Source of the DNA: Arenicola marina
Lineage: Eukaryota > Annelida > Polychaeta > Arenicolidae
Assembly (NCBI GenBank): GCA_964019135.1
Contig: OZ025258.1
Span: 35,048,126-35,112,125 of the forward strand
DNA length: 64,000 bases
Reading direction: 5' to 3'
In this document: positions 16,767 through 30,529 of the stretch, one piece after another
Layout of the letters: each line of letters starts with the position of its first letter
Numbering within the stretch: the stretch's first letter is position 1
Translations under genes and position numbers: made by a program
Notes under the pieces: generated by a model
The model's database searches: none
The model's input: only the letters and a program-made list of their open reading frames with translations
What the model was told of the DNA's origin: nothing

Positions 16767-18804
16767 TTTCCATACAATTACGGCGGCAACTATATCGCGT
16801 GCCTTGATGCCAGGTCATATGATATCCCATCTATGAAGACTGACATCTTCGTGATGTATTCCACGACCACCCGGCCAACTTTTTTACCTGATGTGCCATG
16901 TGCGGTGTTCTTCCTTTCATTTCGTTATGTCTTATATCGTCTTTTAAATGAAACCAGACCCTAAACTTTTGTGTTGCCACGTGACAATTTCAGTCTCCTA
17001 TTGACGGGCTCTTTAGTAGGCTTAGTGGCCATTGTTTTTCTGTCTGTGACATAATGTCGCTACTGAGGTGAGCTTATAAATCTTTACCTAGTGCCTGTTT
17101 CGGCATGTCGTAAAGTGGAACATTTTAATCACCCCCTTTTTTAATGACCTCTGGTCGATGTAAGACGCTTCGACTATTATCCACTATCTACCAGAAGGAA
17201 ACTCTCCCGAAGGTTGTTTGGCTGGGTAGTGCTGTCTGGTTTAGGAGGAGATGGGTGCATGTTATGAATATAGCCACGGCATATTGGATGGCCCACGTGT
17301 AGCTGTTCGTACAACATATTTTGATTGAGTGACGAACACATTACTGTCAATAAACCGTGTAAGTGCATATGATTGTATGATATTAGATCATATGGTCAAA
17401 TATATATATTAACTATGACGAACAGGATGTTCAGACATTTGTCTTGATCTTCGGGCGTGGAAAGACTTTCTTACATATTACACCATTAAATTAAAATACG
17501 ATTTTTTAAATATAAATATGCTGATTAACACATGAACGCATACATTTTTACCATTTGAACCGCAAACAATATTAGATAAAACAAACGGAGAGAACGGAAC
17601 CCAAACGTTTTAGTCATGTGCATTTGTAGGGTATAAAAGAATAACCATGATGTCTTGGTTGCATCTGGTACAATAACATAAACGACTTGGCTTGTGTTCT
17701 GCAGACAAACAGGCCGGCGTCAAACGCAATCACCTCTTCGTTAAACGTAAATATCACGCCGACAGGCCAGCGACACGCCTCAACCAGACAAGGCTATTAG
17801 TCGGCCTTGTCCTCTCCATGGTACATGCTGGGGAATCGCTAATGTTACGTCAAGCGGGGAATCTGAACACACTGGTCTGTGATATACATGACGCTTTGTA
17901 GCGACCCGGAATCAGGGTCTTTCCGTGGAGTATGATTCCGTGGAGTATTATTTCTCCTTTAGTGCCTTCCCGTCCACATGGCACCATGCGAAGTGTGTAT
18001 AAACACTCAATCCCGACACGCACCTGGGCATAAAAACATTACTATTTCAAGCAAAACTACAAATTGTAAGTTGGGTATCAAACCGACGAACGGTTCAAAC
18101 TGGGTTAAATCCAAGACACTCGGCCTGTACGTCGTCACCGATGTAACGTGTTAAAATTAAAATTAAATCTCGAGAACAATAAAATGACAATAAGATCACA
18201 CTACAGAGTTACTACTGTAATAACGCAAATAAAAAGACCCATAAAGCTACTTCTGCACGATGGACAGCATGGATTCAACGGGCAGGGGAAGATCATGGTG
18301 CCAGGCAATCCGACGATATACTGGGATTAGCGCGGCGCAACCGCAGCCATATCAAATCATTTAAATTAAACAGGAAGCGACAGAAATGATATACGATTAT
18401 TTATATGGACAAAGGTAAAAAACAACTACCATTACGTTGGTACAATATTGGTTTTGCTTTGAATAAATTGTTCATGGCAGGCTTCGACTGTATGATTCGA
18501 TGTGTTCGCTTGCTTGGTTGAAAAGGATAGTTTATACCCAAGGCGGTCATGTCATGTTATTCTGGGACCATCAATGGTCTAATGAAGCAGTGTCCCAGAG
18601 TGACCCCTACGATTATCCAGGAAGAGCATGGCGTCCCTTATAGTCCGGTATACCGATATAATCAAATATTATGGCTGTCGTTCAGGAAGTTTTTGTTTTG
18701 AATGACATGAAGAAAAGCTGTAAGAAGACACAATATAAACCACTGTCGAAACGGCAACTTGTTGGCATTATTTGCGTCCTACTTCTATTAACTCGAATGA
18801 CAAA
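16767..18804. other. No gene seen
   Basis: Unassigned AT-rich DNA. ORFs are under 70 codons, lack domain signatures and are scattered on both strands. Confidence 0.5.
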
Positions 18805-18999
18805 TAGGATAATACTGGCAGGCAAAGAAGGGAGAGTGGAGCCATATCCCCGAGGTAATCCCCTGCTATTTGCGAAGAAGGACATAGGATCTTTATCCTG
18901 CGACCAAACAGACATGGCCACCGTGGGGCGCGAACCACCGATCCACGTGCCTTTAGACTCTCAGGTGGCCATAGCACTCAAGGCGAGCGCCGTGAATTT
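18805..18999 (-). repeat. tRNA-derived SINE, 5'-truncated copy
   Basis: Similar over most of its length to the better copy at 45706-45966. Shared blocks on the plus strand are GGAGAGTGGAGCCAT, GGATCTTTATCCTGCGACC, AACAGA(C/T)ATGGCCAC, CCGATCCACGTGCC and CTCAGGTGGCCA. A B-box-like GGTTCGCGCCC is present on the minus strand; the A-box region is lost or replaced at the 5' end. Confidence 0.75.
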
Positions 19000-21169
19000 T
19001 GGAGAGCAATATCGAATCTCCAAGATTAGGACATTTTACAGCACGATGAAATCGCGAACATCGAGACTGCTATGACGAATCGCGGTTAATAGGCAAAGGG
19101 TATTCGCCTTGAACCAGGAATTGCACGGATAACGATCCCCCAAAATTTCCAACAGCTGATCTGATCGAATCGCTAAGAATTCCTGGATGTCAAACGCGGT
19201 ATTCCGCGGTATTCCCAGCCTCCCCCACCTCCCCCCCCCCTCCTCCTCATAATAACCAGATAGCTAAGACATGCGTGCATGACTTCCATACAATATGGGG
19301 TCGGCTCACATGCAGCTCCTCTCCAGCATAAGACTCGAATCGAATGCAGCGTAATTCAAATTTTAAAAAATCCAAAATGTCGGAAGACGTGTTTAAGCCT
19401 CGTAGTGGGAGCCACGTGTTTAAGCCTCGTAGTGGGAGCCACTAGCCTACGGCTAGTTCCACTAGCTTATTGCGTCTGTCTGGGGTTAAGGAAAGAATAC
19501 ATCAGTGCCACTTTACCGTTGTCCGACGTTTTATGCCCACCCTGGTGGTGCAGGGTGTGGCTTTTAGATGTCGCTGTCATCTTTATCAGCTCTAGCGCTC
19601 TTGGGTCTGTGGCGTATTGACGTCATCTTTTTTTTTCAATATGTGTGCTATTTTCGGATGCTGACGACGGGCCACTGACCTACAAGGACTACACACAGGG
19701 TGAAGATAGGGTTTTATATCGTTATATAGACTCACTCTAATATGACTTTTATACGTAAAATAAGCGTCCTCCTTGGCCGGTTTATATATGCGTCACAGGT
19801 CACGGGAATTTTCTGAAATCCGCTTAACCATTGCAAGATAGGACCACAGATCGGAAAAATCCCTATACCGTTCGCAGTTTTCATTTAATCACGCTGCCAA
19901 TTACTTTACATATTGGGCTTACATTTGCCTTGTATAAGGTGATTCAATTTTGCAAATTGCCCATCAAGTTTGTCTGCAAAAAAAGAATCCCAAAGTTTAA
20001 CATGGAGCCCTGCGAGAGCATTGTGGCGAGAAAATGGTCTTTCCTTAAAGGAGCAACTGAGATTAGTATTTGGCCCCGAAGTACTATATTGATCAAGGTC
20101 TAGGTCAAAGCAAGGTCAAGGTCACAATACATGTTTTACAGCGTAACTCCGTTAATATTGGGTCTAGAGATCCGTTGTTTGTTTGAGAGTATTCTTCAGA
20201 GAGAGGCAAAAACGAATCACTGACTCACATTTTTCCGCATACTGAGAGTTTATCGAGTAATCAGCCAATCAAATGTTAGTGTCATTAAACTGTAAAAAAA
20301 CATTGTGACTACATGAATGCAGGCCGACGACCCATATGTGGTGTAATATGTACCAATTTTAGTGACATCTTGTCTAGAATAATTACACTTTAACATAGTC
20401 AATCCCATTATAAAGCCTCGATACGTGAAATGACTGACGGCGTGGTGACGTTTCGGCCTATAATTCCGTCGATATTGCATGTACATAAAGTCAAAGTCAT
20501 AGATGCCGTAGACTCACGTTTTGGCCCATATTTTCCGCGAATTTGCCGCGATTGCTCTGCAAATCACTGACGGGACAAAGCAGCATCGTACAATTTTAAT
20601 GATACCAAACTTACATTTTTACTGCTTTTAACAAGCTTTTAGAGCCGTGGTAACAGTTCCTCTGCAGCCTGTAGGGGGCGTCTCCGGTTCACCTAGCCCT
20701 GTCAAAAGACCCTGACACTCATAGAGTGCACCATCGTCAAGCCCGGTCGCACATACGAATGGATTGATGTCCGATATGTTACCAGCATTAGACAGAATTC
20801 AAACATTCAAAGGATGCGCCAGATTCAGTTATTTTATTCTCATGGGATCGCTTCACTAACAGCGACAACCCTATATTTTGAAGGCTAATTTAGGTTGATG
20901 GTATACAACGAGCTACGATATATCTGTAATATACAGGGTTTACTTGTGCGTCTGAAGCCATCTTCGGCGAATTTCTTTTCTAGCCGAATCTGAAGAACAT
21001 TTGCAGTATATTTATTATCACTTCAACCTTATTCGCTTTTCTTCGGTGTGGGGGTACACATGTGTTAATCTTACAAATACACGTTAAGATATCGAGTGAA
21101 AAGACCCATAAGACGTGCGTAATTTTTTTTTCAAGACTCCATTATCTCAAGTTTTTCCTCACGTCAAGG
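19000..21169. other. No gene seen; short repeats only
   Basis: Contains a short direct repeat of about 29 bp at 19390-19442 (ACGTGTTTAAGCCTCGTAGT twice). It also contains CAAGGTCAAGGTCA near 20110-20125, which matches the half-site for NR5A/ERR-type nuclear receptors but may be chance. No supported ORF. Confidence 0.5.
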
Positions 21170-22080
21170 CTGTAAGTCATCAGTACACAATGGCGGATCG
21201 GGTGGCTTTATGTCAGGTCAAAAATAATCTTTTTTGAAACCATCGCGAACTTTGCACTGTACATGCCGACCGTTTGATTGCATATCCGAGTATTCGTATA
21301 CCTCGTTAAAAACAATGTCGCTCGGCTTTTCTGGGAAATGGATAAAAAGAATACCCATCCATGGATCAGACGTTAGCTCATAGCCGTTTCCCACATTATA
21401 CTAAAATATCATTTCATCAAATGACAGTTTGCGCAACACATGTGTGTCACTGGCATAGTTTCAATGCAAATAAAAAAGCATGTCTCTGGACCGGGGGTAT
21501 AAAGTGTTCTTAAACAGCATTCCCGAAACTGGCCAAGGAGTAGCGTTATTATGTTTACGGTCTGTCTGGTTTCCTTTGCGTGTAATGATGTCATTTGGGA
21601 ATGATTTACCCCTGGTCAATCTGAGGCACCTTGAACCGGGCAGAAGATGAAATATGCACCATGGCTTGTTGGTACCAAAGCTGTTCACATGATTCGTTGA
21701 CGGACTGAAGAACAAACTGCTATCAAACGGAAGAAAGTCCTTCAGACTTAAATCCATTCTATGAGGGGAGGTAAACTATTCGGTGAGGGTTGGGGGCGTC
21801 GCTAATTAACAATGATGGGGCTGTGTGCGGGTAGTCCCATGTTATGACCATATAGCGAGGACATGGTTCGATGCCCCCAAAATATTTGTTAAAACTCTTT
21901 GATAATTTGTCCACATATTAATCATTTACATATACATGAAGCACAACTGCATACTTTTATACAATTTATACCATCTTAATTTATACATACATAACTATTT
22001 GCATTATAATGAGCGATTGGTAACAAATAATTGTTTTGCCACACTGGTGCACCTTGGGTGTCTTTCTTGCGCATTAAGAC
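21170..22080. repeat. Diverged interspersed repeat, copy 2 (partner at 60-830)
   Basis: Collinear, diverged match to 60-830. It shares the TTTATGTCAGGT block near 21210, the GCACTGTACATGCCGA block near 21255, the GAAGAAAGT block near 21730, and the TTTACATATACATGAA block near 21925. Ends are approximate. Confidence 0.45.
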
Positions 22081-23024
22081 AAAGAAAAGATAGCACAATG
22101 CATGAGATATCAATAACGAAATGACCTATTTTAACCAGTCAGCTAATACAAATCTTTGATGAAAGTCATCATAGATGTGTGCAAAATGGCAGCATGCGTA
22201 ATTGTTTAAAAGATTGTATGAAGTAGTACCCGTGAGTAATGCCGATAATGTCCCGCCATTAAAACACCAGATCGGCAGAAGAACGAATATAAAAGCTACG
22301 ATGTGAGGGGAGAGAAACTGAGTTTATCGCGCGGTATTTTCGACAAGATAAAACCCGGATTTTAAATCGATATCACGTACATTTCGATAATTCAGGTTTC
22401 TTCGTGAAAACCTCTGAGTGTTTTCGGCATTAAACTCAGTTTACCGCCTACATTGCACAAACGGCTTGCCATAGGCGCCGTAGTTGTTTTGCCGGATATC
22501 ATGGTAGCCTCTCACGCCTGCGTCGACTGTTTGATGTTCCGTAGATCAATAAGGTGGATTTTTTTTATGAGTGAACTGAACAATCTCACCAAAGCGCGTC
22601 CTATATGCACTGCATCAGACAGCGGGGGCGTCTGTCTGAGGCTGTGATCTCATGGGATAAAGTGAGTTGTCTCGGGATCAACATCGTGACAATGGCCGAT
22701 CATTGTGCCTGGACTAGACTAGACCAAACACTGACGGTCAAAGGGAACAGAACACGGCGATCCGGTCGTGAGGCGTAATATCAGTCCATAATAAATATCA
22801 TGTGAACAAACCGTTAAACTTGCATTGTAAAGGTTGACATCGTTATCACGCATCGGCTGACCCCCTGGTCTCTCATCGGGTATGATCCTGGCTGTGTTAC
22901 ACGGTTGTGTAAGCCTGGTATCAATAATAACCGCCAATATGTTTTGGGAATGTATTCATTTAAGTTCGTATATCTTGTAGACTACAATGGCTTTACCAGG
23001 AACCCCATAACGATCACGTCCATG
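22081..23024. other. No gene seen
   Basis: Unassigned. The ORF that begins at 22905 is only meaningful from about 23025, where retrotransposon similarity starts. Confidence 0.5.
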
Positions 23025-23629
23025 GATCATATGAAGAATATGTGTAAGATTGAAAAGATACAGGAGCGTGCATTGAGGTATGTGTTTAATGACTTTAGAT
23101 CAAAATACGCAGAGTTGAGGAAGAGAGCGGGTAAACCATTGCTATATGTTGAACGATTGCGCTGCATATCATTAGAAGTTTACAAGAGTATCAACAAGAT
23201 TGGGCCTAGTTATCTTCATGACATGTATAACGTGAAGGAAAACAATTACATTTTAAAAAATGGGCCAAAAATATGTATGCCACGCGTTAAGACAACAGCT
23301 TATGGCCATAATTCATTGAAGTATCAAGGTAGCAAGCTATGGAACATGCTCAACAAGGAAACGAAGTTAGCCAAATCTGCCAAGGAATTTAAAACAACGC
23401 TGTCAACCTCGGATGTGTTCTTGTGTCACTGTAATTCGTGCACATTATGTAACATAGCTAATGGGTAAGGTTTTATGAGATGTTATATTTTCATTGTCAT
23501 ATGTATATATATCTCATCCGCTCATGTCATTTTATCATTGTCGGTCAATAGCACGTGTGCTAATGTTTATTGTTGACTTTTACATACCGACGTTAAATAA
23601 AACTTTATCTTATCTTATCTTATCTTATC
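23025..23629 (+). pseudogene. 5'-truncated CR1-like retrotransposon (end of ORF2, 3' UTR and TTATC tail)
   Basis: The first part encodes the C-terminus of the same ORF2 found on the minus strand at 47435-49937. Shared segments include KIEKIQERALRYVFNDFRS, KPLLYVERLR and LEVYKSINKIGP(S/N)YLHD, down to the stop after CHCNSCTLCNIANG at about 23466. Between this stop and the tail is a short 3' UTR nearly identical to the other copy. It ends in TTATC repeats (about 23606-23629), the kind of short tandem tail used by CR1/L2-type elements. Unlike the longer copy, it has no frameshift in the C-terminal region. The start is the truncation point, with no ATG of its own. Confidence 0.85.
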
Positions 23630-24139
23630 AAACGGCAACTCCTAACATTTAGCTACTGAACCGGTCTCCTATATGACCGCAATCAGGATTTTGCGCATAA
23701 TTATCCGTCACTGATAGACTATTACATAAGCGAACAACGTATTTCCTGCACCGGCATGTCGCAAACATTTCGTGACATATTTCATTTTAGATTCCAGGTA
23801 TTTGCTGTGGAAAACTTGCCCCATATCTTTGCGGTCGGTCGAACATCCCTTTCGTGACTTTAGTCACGCCACTTGATACGGTTTTGCTCCTGGTGAACTT
23901 GAGCTACCACGTGCCGGATTCCAGTTGAACTATATACCCCGGTAATGATATTAACAAATATTAACATTAAGATCTTATTTATATTGAAACTACCACACTA
24001 ACATATTAAAGGTATATAATTTTGATGAAACCTTATATAAACACGGATACAGATCTTCTTTTTTTGATCTGGGTAGAGGGTGACTTCAAGGAGACCCTAT
24101 ATCCCCTTAGTTATTTAGTTTAGCCGTTGAACCTTTAGC
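23630..24139. other. No gene seen; weak match to the 60-830 repeat
   Basis: The piece around 23805-23875 (CATATCTTTGCGGTCGGTC, TTTCGTGACTTTAGTCACGCCAC) resembles 460-515. Otherwise unassigned. Confidence 0.4.
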
Positions 24140-26220
24140 GGAATATTTAAAGCAAAGAAAGACATAAAGGGAATTCAAATAGGAAACGAAACTTTCTTAA
24201 TCGGGCAATATGCTGACGATACCTTCTTATTACTAAACGGTGACGAGGCATCTCTGAGAGCTGCAATGCATGCTGTCTGGATAGGTTCCAGGGCAATGTA
24301 AACAGACAAATGATGCCCTAAATACCCTTTAAATTGGACTTGCAAGTTTAAACTCCTTGGGATAAACTTTAGAACAGATCTGAAAGAAATAACCGAAATT
24401 AAATCTAATTTAATCGCGATCTGCATCGAAAGTTAAAATTCTTTAAATTCAATTGGCGAGTGTTAACGCTTCGTTTCGGCCGACTGGTAAGGAGAAAAAG
24501 ATTAAAGCAACCCGCCCACAACAATGTCAGGCAGAGCGCCATTTTGCCGGGAGCAGTGACGCGTATTGTGACTATTCATGTGGCACCGCCTGACGTTATC
24601 ACTCGCAGAGAGAGAGATCAGGGCCGCGACTTACAGATGAACAGCGGCAGTTCCAAGCCGCGCAGTAGCGCAAGATCTTAGTGTTTCATAGAAAGTACCG
24701 TCCAAACAAATTGATATACGTCTTGCGACGATTGACTCCGCAACAATGTCATGGTTGGAGTTAGAATCGCAGCTCTTTAGATTAGCGATGATCACGCGCT
24801 CTTGTTTTACTCATACAATAGGCGCAATTTCCGGTTTGAATAAATTAGAGTATCGCCTCCTGATTGGTCAAGCGCGGACACACCTCCAAAAAGGGCTGCC
24901 GCCTGGGTAGGCGGCGAAATCGTGCCCGGCGATCACTTCTAAATTTTATTGTGAGCTATAGATAGGACGAAAACTTCTGTAATTTAGAGGATAGACAATT
25001 GGGTATTATATGAATCGATAAAGCAGCGTTAGAGGCCAGGCTGGCGGTTCCCTTTAACTCTGAAAGTAAGTAGTCCGAAATATATAAAACTATAAAAAGG
25101 TATAAATCAAGCTTGCTATCGCTACTGGGGACAGTTACGGTGGGAGAAACATTACTGATACATAAGCGGATCCAATTTCTATCAGTACTACCAACGTCTA
25201 AAAAAATCAAAGGAAAAATTCAGAAAATAATGGATTCTTTTATTTGGGATGAAAGACGGCCCAAGATAGCGTATCGTCAATTGGCACAAGAATATACAAA
25301 CGAGGGGATAAAATGCACTCATGTCGCAACTCTAAGGCTCTGAAAATTACTCGGATAAAACGTTTTGATAAATGTCAGGGGGACGGATGCTGGCCCAGAC
25401 TTGCTAGACATATTCTATCAGAACATAACGCGGATCTTCTTTGGAGACTTGATCCTGTATCACTTATAAGATATTCTAAAAACATTCCGCAAATTTTTTT
25501 GAAAACAAGTATTGGTGTCATGGAACATCTACCAGAAAGCAAATACACTCCCGGCTGTGAAGTACAATACACTTTTTGGAACGCTTGTTATATAAATAAC
25601 ACAAACAAATTAAGTAACAAAAACAATTGGTACAAAATAACTGTGTTTTGATATCAGATGTGGTGGAACAAGGTAAAATTATAACATATAAAAAAATAAA
25701 AGCAAGCATCTACGATTTTTTTTTCTATGCCAACGTACTTGTAACTATGTGTATAAAACACTAAGAGAAAATGATTCATTAGCTGAAAATAGGAGCCTGA
25801 GATGGAACAAAATCTTATCAACTGACATTGGCGGTATAGACTGGGGGAGATCTACAGTAGACCTTTCAAAACGGCAAAAGACACAAAACATGTTAGTTTC
25901 CAATGTAAGATTCTGCAATTAATTCTGCCTTCAAATGACCGACTATATCAATGGGGAATAACAGAAGACAATTTATGTTTAGTCTGCAGAAGGGAACCCG
26001 AAACAATTGAACACCTCCTTTGGGACTGTCAAGAAACTCAATTAATATGGCAGCAAGTAAAAGCTCATCTATGGCCATATATTGACATCAGTAGATACTT
26101 ATTAAAGGTTAATGTCACTTTGGGGGTAACCAATACGCACAATGATAGACTGATAGACTGATAGACCATATTTTCCTCATTTTCAAAAGATATATTCATA
26201 GAGCTCGATGCACCGGAGAA
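24140..26220 (+). pseudogene. Decayed L1/Tx1-like non-LTR retrotransposon (RT palm to zinc-finger end)
   Basis: Pieces of one ORF2 can be read on the plus strand in shifting frames with many stops. At 24190-24290 is the RT catalytic region, FLIGQYADDTFLLLNGDEASL (YADD). Between about 24470 and 24960 nothing coding is visible, so an insertion or heavy decay is likely. From 25095 the typical post-RT region follows: LTVGETLLIHKRIQFLSVLP-like sequence, IMDSFIWDERRPKIAYRQLAQEY (about 25225), then KALKITRIKRF. Around 25915-26060 comes LILPSNDRLYQWGI, then NLCLVCRREPETIEHLLWDC, the Cys-rich zf-RVT-like motif of L1/Tx1-group ORF2 C-termini. At least four frame changes and many stops make this an old copy. 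The clade is assigned from motif style only. Confidence 0.75.
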
Positions 26221-26414
26221 AAAATAAGTGTTTACTATGGGTTTCGTATTTTGAAACAGGTCTATTGTCTAATGTCTAATGTCCTATGGACTGGGGAGTC
26301 CACTGCTTTGAACAAGAATGTAGCTCTTCAGACGTACCAGAGGCAGCCAAGGAGAGACATCCTTCTCCAAGAAGCGACTTCTAAAAGCCACAACCTGCAA
26401 CCCAGAGAGCATGA
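26221..26414. other. No gene seen
   Basis: Short unassigned interval between the L1-like remnant and the interspersed repeat. Confidence 0.4.
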
Positions 26415-26640
26415 TACGTCTTGGCTGCGGTGAATGTGTGGCGGTGATAGTGTCTTGCCCTGGCACTCAGCTTGTAAAGCAGGCCATTGGACCACCTCCG
26501 TCCTCGCCCGTCCTGGCTCCGTGCAGCCCATTACTTCGTGACCACTCCGCAGCAGACACAATTAAGGGACGTGACCTTTGTGTACTTGATGTGAAGTGGC
26601 TCTCATGACGTGACTTTCCAACACCTGCTGTAAACCTCGG
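26415..26640. repeat. Interspersed repeat, copy 2 (partner at 1375-1590)
   Basis: Same orientation as copy 1. The best-conserved core is at 26492-26542, beginning CCACCTCCGTCCTCGCCCGT. Confidence 0.65.
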
Positions 26641-29600
26641 GGAAACAGTATTAGTTCGGATATTTTTATTGTAAAAATATCGGCAATGATATTGTTCTAC
26701 ATTCGTGTCGAAACTTGTTCTGGTGGCGAGATGCATGTGAAACGGCAGCCATTGATGTGGAAATGACAGTTCGCAGCTATCCTTTAATGATAGACGCATG
26801 TAGGAACATATTTTTACTCCTTGCGAGTCAATTTGCTAACCTCTATAAACATCGGTATATGTTTCTTCAAAAACATTTGTTTGTTCTGATGTTCCTGTTG
26901 GTTGCAATTATGTCTTTTTCAAAAAGGACCAAAAGCAATAACAGCGTCAGTGTCTTTGGGTTTGAATGTGCAATATGTCACGTCAAGACGTGACAATTCG
27001 GACTGATGTTGAATACATACTGTGATGTAAGTGGGCGATATTACACTACACTTGGTTTAGCAGCGCCCTTTTCCTGTCAAGGCAGGAAAATGTTCACATC
27101 CATCACATATGACCAAGCTTTGTACAGACCAGTCCTCGAACCTGATTACTTGGCCAAGCTGGTTCATTTTTTTTTCGACCAGACACAAGGCCTCGGGGAA
27201 TTAAGAGGTGGATCGATGCTCTAAGCGTCGTGGCGCTCTGGGGCGCTGAGTGTTAACGGGGTAATTGGACGGAGCCAAACAAGCCTGAACCGGGATTTGG
27301 CCCTGCTGATTCCAGGACGAGGAAAAACACTCGTCGTGTGGCTCCGGATTAGAGGCGAGACCAACGGCGAAGGAAATATGAAACACTTCACCCGCCACTC
27401 AATACCCTGCATTGAATCAAGTATATGTACACAAAATGTACACGCTTTGTATACTAGTCTTTATTAGACAGGCAATCCCAGCATGTTTACAGGCGTTGAC
27501 CGGCCATGGTACTCATGGACGGCGCTAATTTATGTAAGAGGACTGTAACTGGAGGGTCAGTGGTCGTCGGGCCTGCGGACACGATATCCATCTTCTTGGG
27601 CAATATGGTAAACTCCAATAACCAAATGCCGCGCGACTGACCATGCCCGTCCACAGCGTCGACGACAGGTTGCGTAAGTGCCAATAAATTGCCATGACAC
27701 TAATACCGTTCTGGAAGTTATCTGTTCCCGCAGGGTAGTTAGACCTTGTTGGCTAGTTAGCTGAACGATTAAACTAAAGTTGGCCTTCAGCAATTATCGA
27801 CAGGGATTCCGCGGCAGCTTGTGGCTGACCATAAAATGTAAATCTACTAGCTGGCGATATGCAGCACAGCAGCAGTGCAATTAAACTCTATGAAGAAAAC
27901 TTATCTGCATAATATCTAACGCTAAAGAATCTCTTATCAAATTCGTCATTCACTTGCTGCATGCAGTTAACAGGAAAGTTAATGCTCTTAAAAGAAGTTT
28001 TTGCAACGGTAAAACGCATGGTCGGATCTAGGGGGGGGGGGGGGGTGCGCGGCGTCCAGAGAGTCCGCCCATTGTTGTCCGCCCCACCCTCTCTTTTTGA
28101 GGAAAATGCCTTTTTCCAATGTTAAATTCAGGCCATCCCTCTCTCCCTCTTCTCGTCAAAAGGGTTGTCTCAACATTGGTTGACCCCCTGATCACAATTC
28201 AGTTCAGAGCTCCGGATCAACGCCAATATTGCAAGTCTTTAGTAGAGCCCCTTCTAGGAAGAATGCTCTCTGAGGTGTGGAACCCCCCCCCCCCCCGCCC
28301 CCCCGGCGGGGTAGTTGATTATCGATTATCGGTTATCTTTGTATGTCTCACGGTTATTAGTCCTATGTTGCATATGAACCAATCGGGGACTAGCTCTTCC
28401 CGTTTCCGGTCAGAGTCAGAAGACGGTAGATGTTTCTATTTTCCTGTTTCATTTCAATCTGTGATAATCAGTGTTTTTGAATACTTAATTGTCATGACGC
28501 GTTTCACCCTGCCATGTTTAAGATTTCAAAATTCCTCAATATTATTTCTCAATGCCCTTGCTTGGCCATCTTACCATATGATGGTTTGTGTTTGGATTCA
28601 ACACGAAGTTGCAATTGTTTTTGTTTTACTGTTTTCAAATTTATGTCAGATGGTCGCCGGTAACCCTCAAGCCACATTGTGCTAGAAATGTTGCAAAGCC
28701 GTCTTTTTCATTCTTTAAAACACATTTTGCTCACTCCTTTATCACTTATGTTATGACACACATTCGGGTGTAAACCGAAGCCTTTCATAAGACGCCATTC
28801 AAAATCATATCAAATCATGTCCGGGCAAGCTACCCGATCCACAGGGTACACGTACTGGACGGATAATTATTCCGATAATTCGATGCTATGATAATACACA
28901 GATATTTAGTGTTATGATAAACAACATATCAATGATATGTTGATACCAGACGTTTGTCGATGGCCCCTTATATCCAACCAGTTCATAAATCGGACTAATT
29001 TCACTATCCAGTTTTGCATATGTCAATGTATGAACCGCACTGCTAATTTATTTATAGTCAGAACCAAACGATCTTGAACATCGATGTGATGCTTGTCGTA
29101 AAAAGTTAGCAGAAGTGTAAAGAGGCGTTCATGAACTGATCTTGCCATTACTTATAGAAGCACATATTTAGATGGAGCTGTATTCTTCAGAAATGACGGC
29201 TGTGGGGAAGACAATAATTTTAAGAGGAGATTGAATCCACAATCCTACGATAAACGATCCGATGCGGTCGTTCGCGGTCGCGATCGCGATTTGAATACTT
29301 TTGTTTTTGAACCCACAAAGCATATTGAAGCGTTTCAAATTTAGTGTTTGCAGCGTCTTGCATGCTCTTTGTGGCATTTGCCACCCCCAAAAGCATATAA
29401 GTACTTCCATTCAAAGCGTTATTTAATTATATAGCTATCTCACGTCCATAGGCCAGATGGGTAGTCGACATTAATTGTCAAAGTTTTCTAATTGAGCACA
29501 CAAATTGAATAGCCGCCCATAATACCGTTAATGCTTCCTTCTTAATGTCATTGAACAACGCACCATATGCCATCCAAATCCTGTGTTTCTCCATTGACAT

Positions 29601-30529
29601 AATGCCTTCTCTATATAACATTTCAATACCTGGCCTGTTATTTGACAGAGCTGGCACAGTAAAGTTTTATTCTGAGTTCGTCCCTTGGAGCATGAAGTGT
29701 TGGAAGGTTGGTTTAACGCCTGTTTGACTCTGAATTATAGTTAGATTACTCAGTGCCGAAGTGACATTCTCCCGATTAGTACGCCGCCGCTAGAGGCCCC
29801 AAGCAGACCACAAGCCTAGCGCGACTGCCGGTCTGGACTATATCCTATGAGGATAAACAATACCCTGTCTAATCATGGTTACATTCTGCGTTACATGGCC
29901 AACATGTTTCCGACGATATGGTGATGTGACTGGGTTTTGCTTTGGCCGTGCTGGGGATCCGGGAGACAATCTGGGACGGTGGCGTGATTGTGGAGGCGGA
30001 GCTTGACGGGGACATGGCGATATGCCATTGCTGTGGCACCGCGCCACGGGGGCGGTAGTGGTAGCAGCACTGATTCGGTCCGTGTATGAACCTTGTCCTA
30101 CATGTTAATCCGGCTCGGTCTTTACTCCAAGCATCCAGGACACTTTAAGGGATATGATGTTACATTGTTGTTGGTATCTGTCATCATGCATCGGTGCACC
30201 AACCTTCATTTAAGTAACTTGTAAATGGGTCGTAATACGCTAAGGCGTTACATTTTGGGGTATGGTCATTTCAAGTCGAACAAAACTTATTTGAAAGAAA
30301 GGGGAGTACAACTCATCCTGTGCATCGTAAAGAGTATATATCAAAGATATAGTATGGATAATTTTACATTTTTAAGCCAAAGTAAAATTGAAAATAAGCA
30401 CATTTAATAAAAAAAATGTAGTGTTTTTAGAAAGCCCATTTGTGACATAGGTAGCAAATTATTGTTATATTTATTGTTATATTCTTATTATGGCCCACTT
30501 CAAAAACTTGTAATACTGGTACATTGATC
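26641..30529. other. No gene seen; poly-G and poly-C tracts
   Basis: Unassigned DNA. A run of about 15 G begins near 28032 after GGATCTAG, and a run of about 17 C lies near 28287. An ORF of 188 codons at 28119-28685 spans the poly-C run and has no domain signature, so I do not call it. A small palindromic GATCGCGATCG-rich spot lies near 29275-29290. Confidence 0.5.

Noticed and set aside
20105-20130. Nuclear receptor response element (TCAAGGTCA) as a functional site
   Set aside because: The motif is seen here and near 40612, but with no promoter or gene nearby it cannot be separated from chance or repeat origin.
28018-28315. A second G-rich MITE (GGATCTAG then poly-G, ending in poly-C)
   Set aside because: The ends do not pair beyond the homopolymers and no target duplication is visible.
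28119-28685. 188-codon ORF as a gene
   Set aside because: It crosses a poly-C run, has no domain or motif, and its composition follows local base bias.
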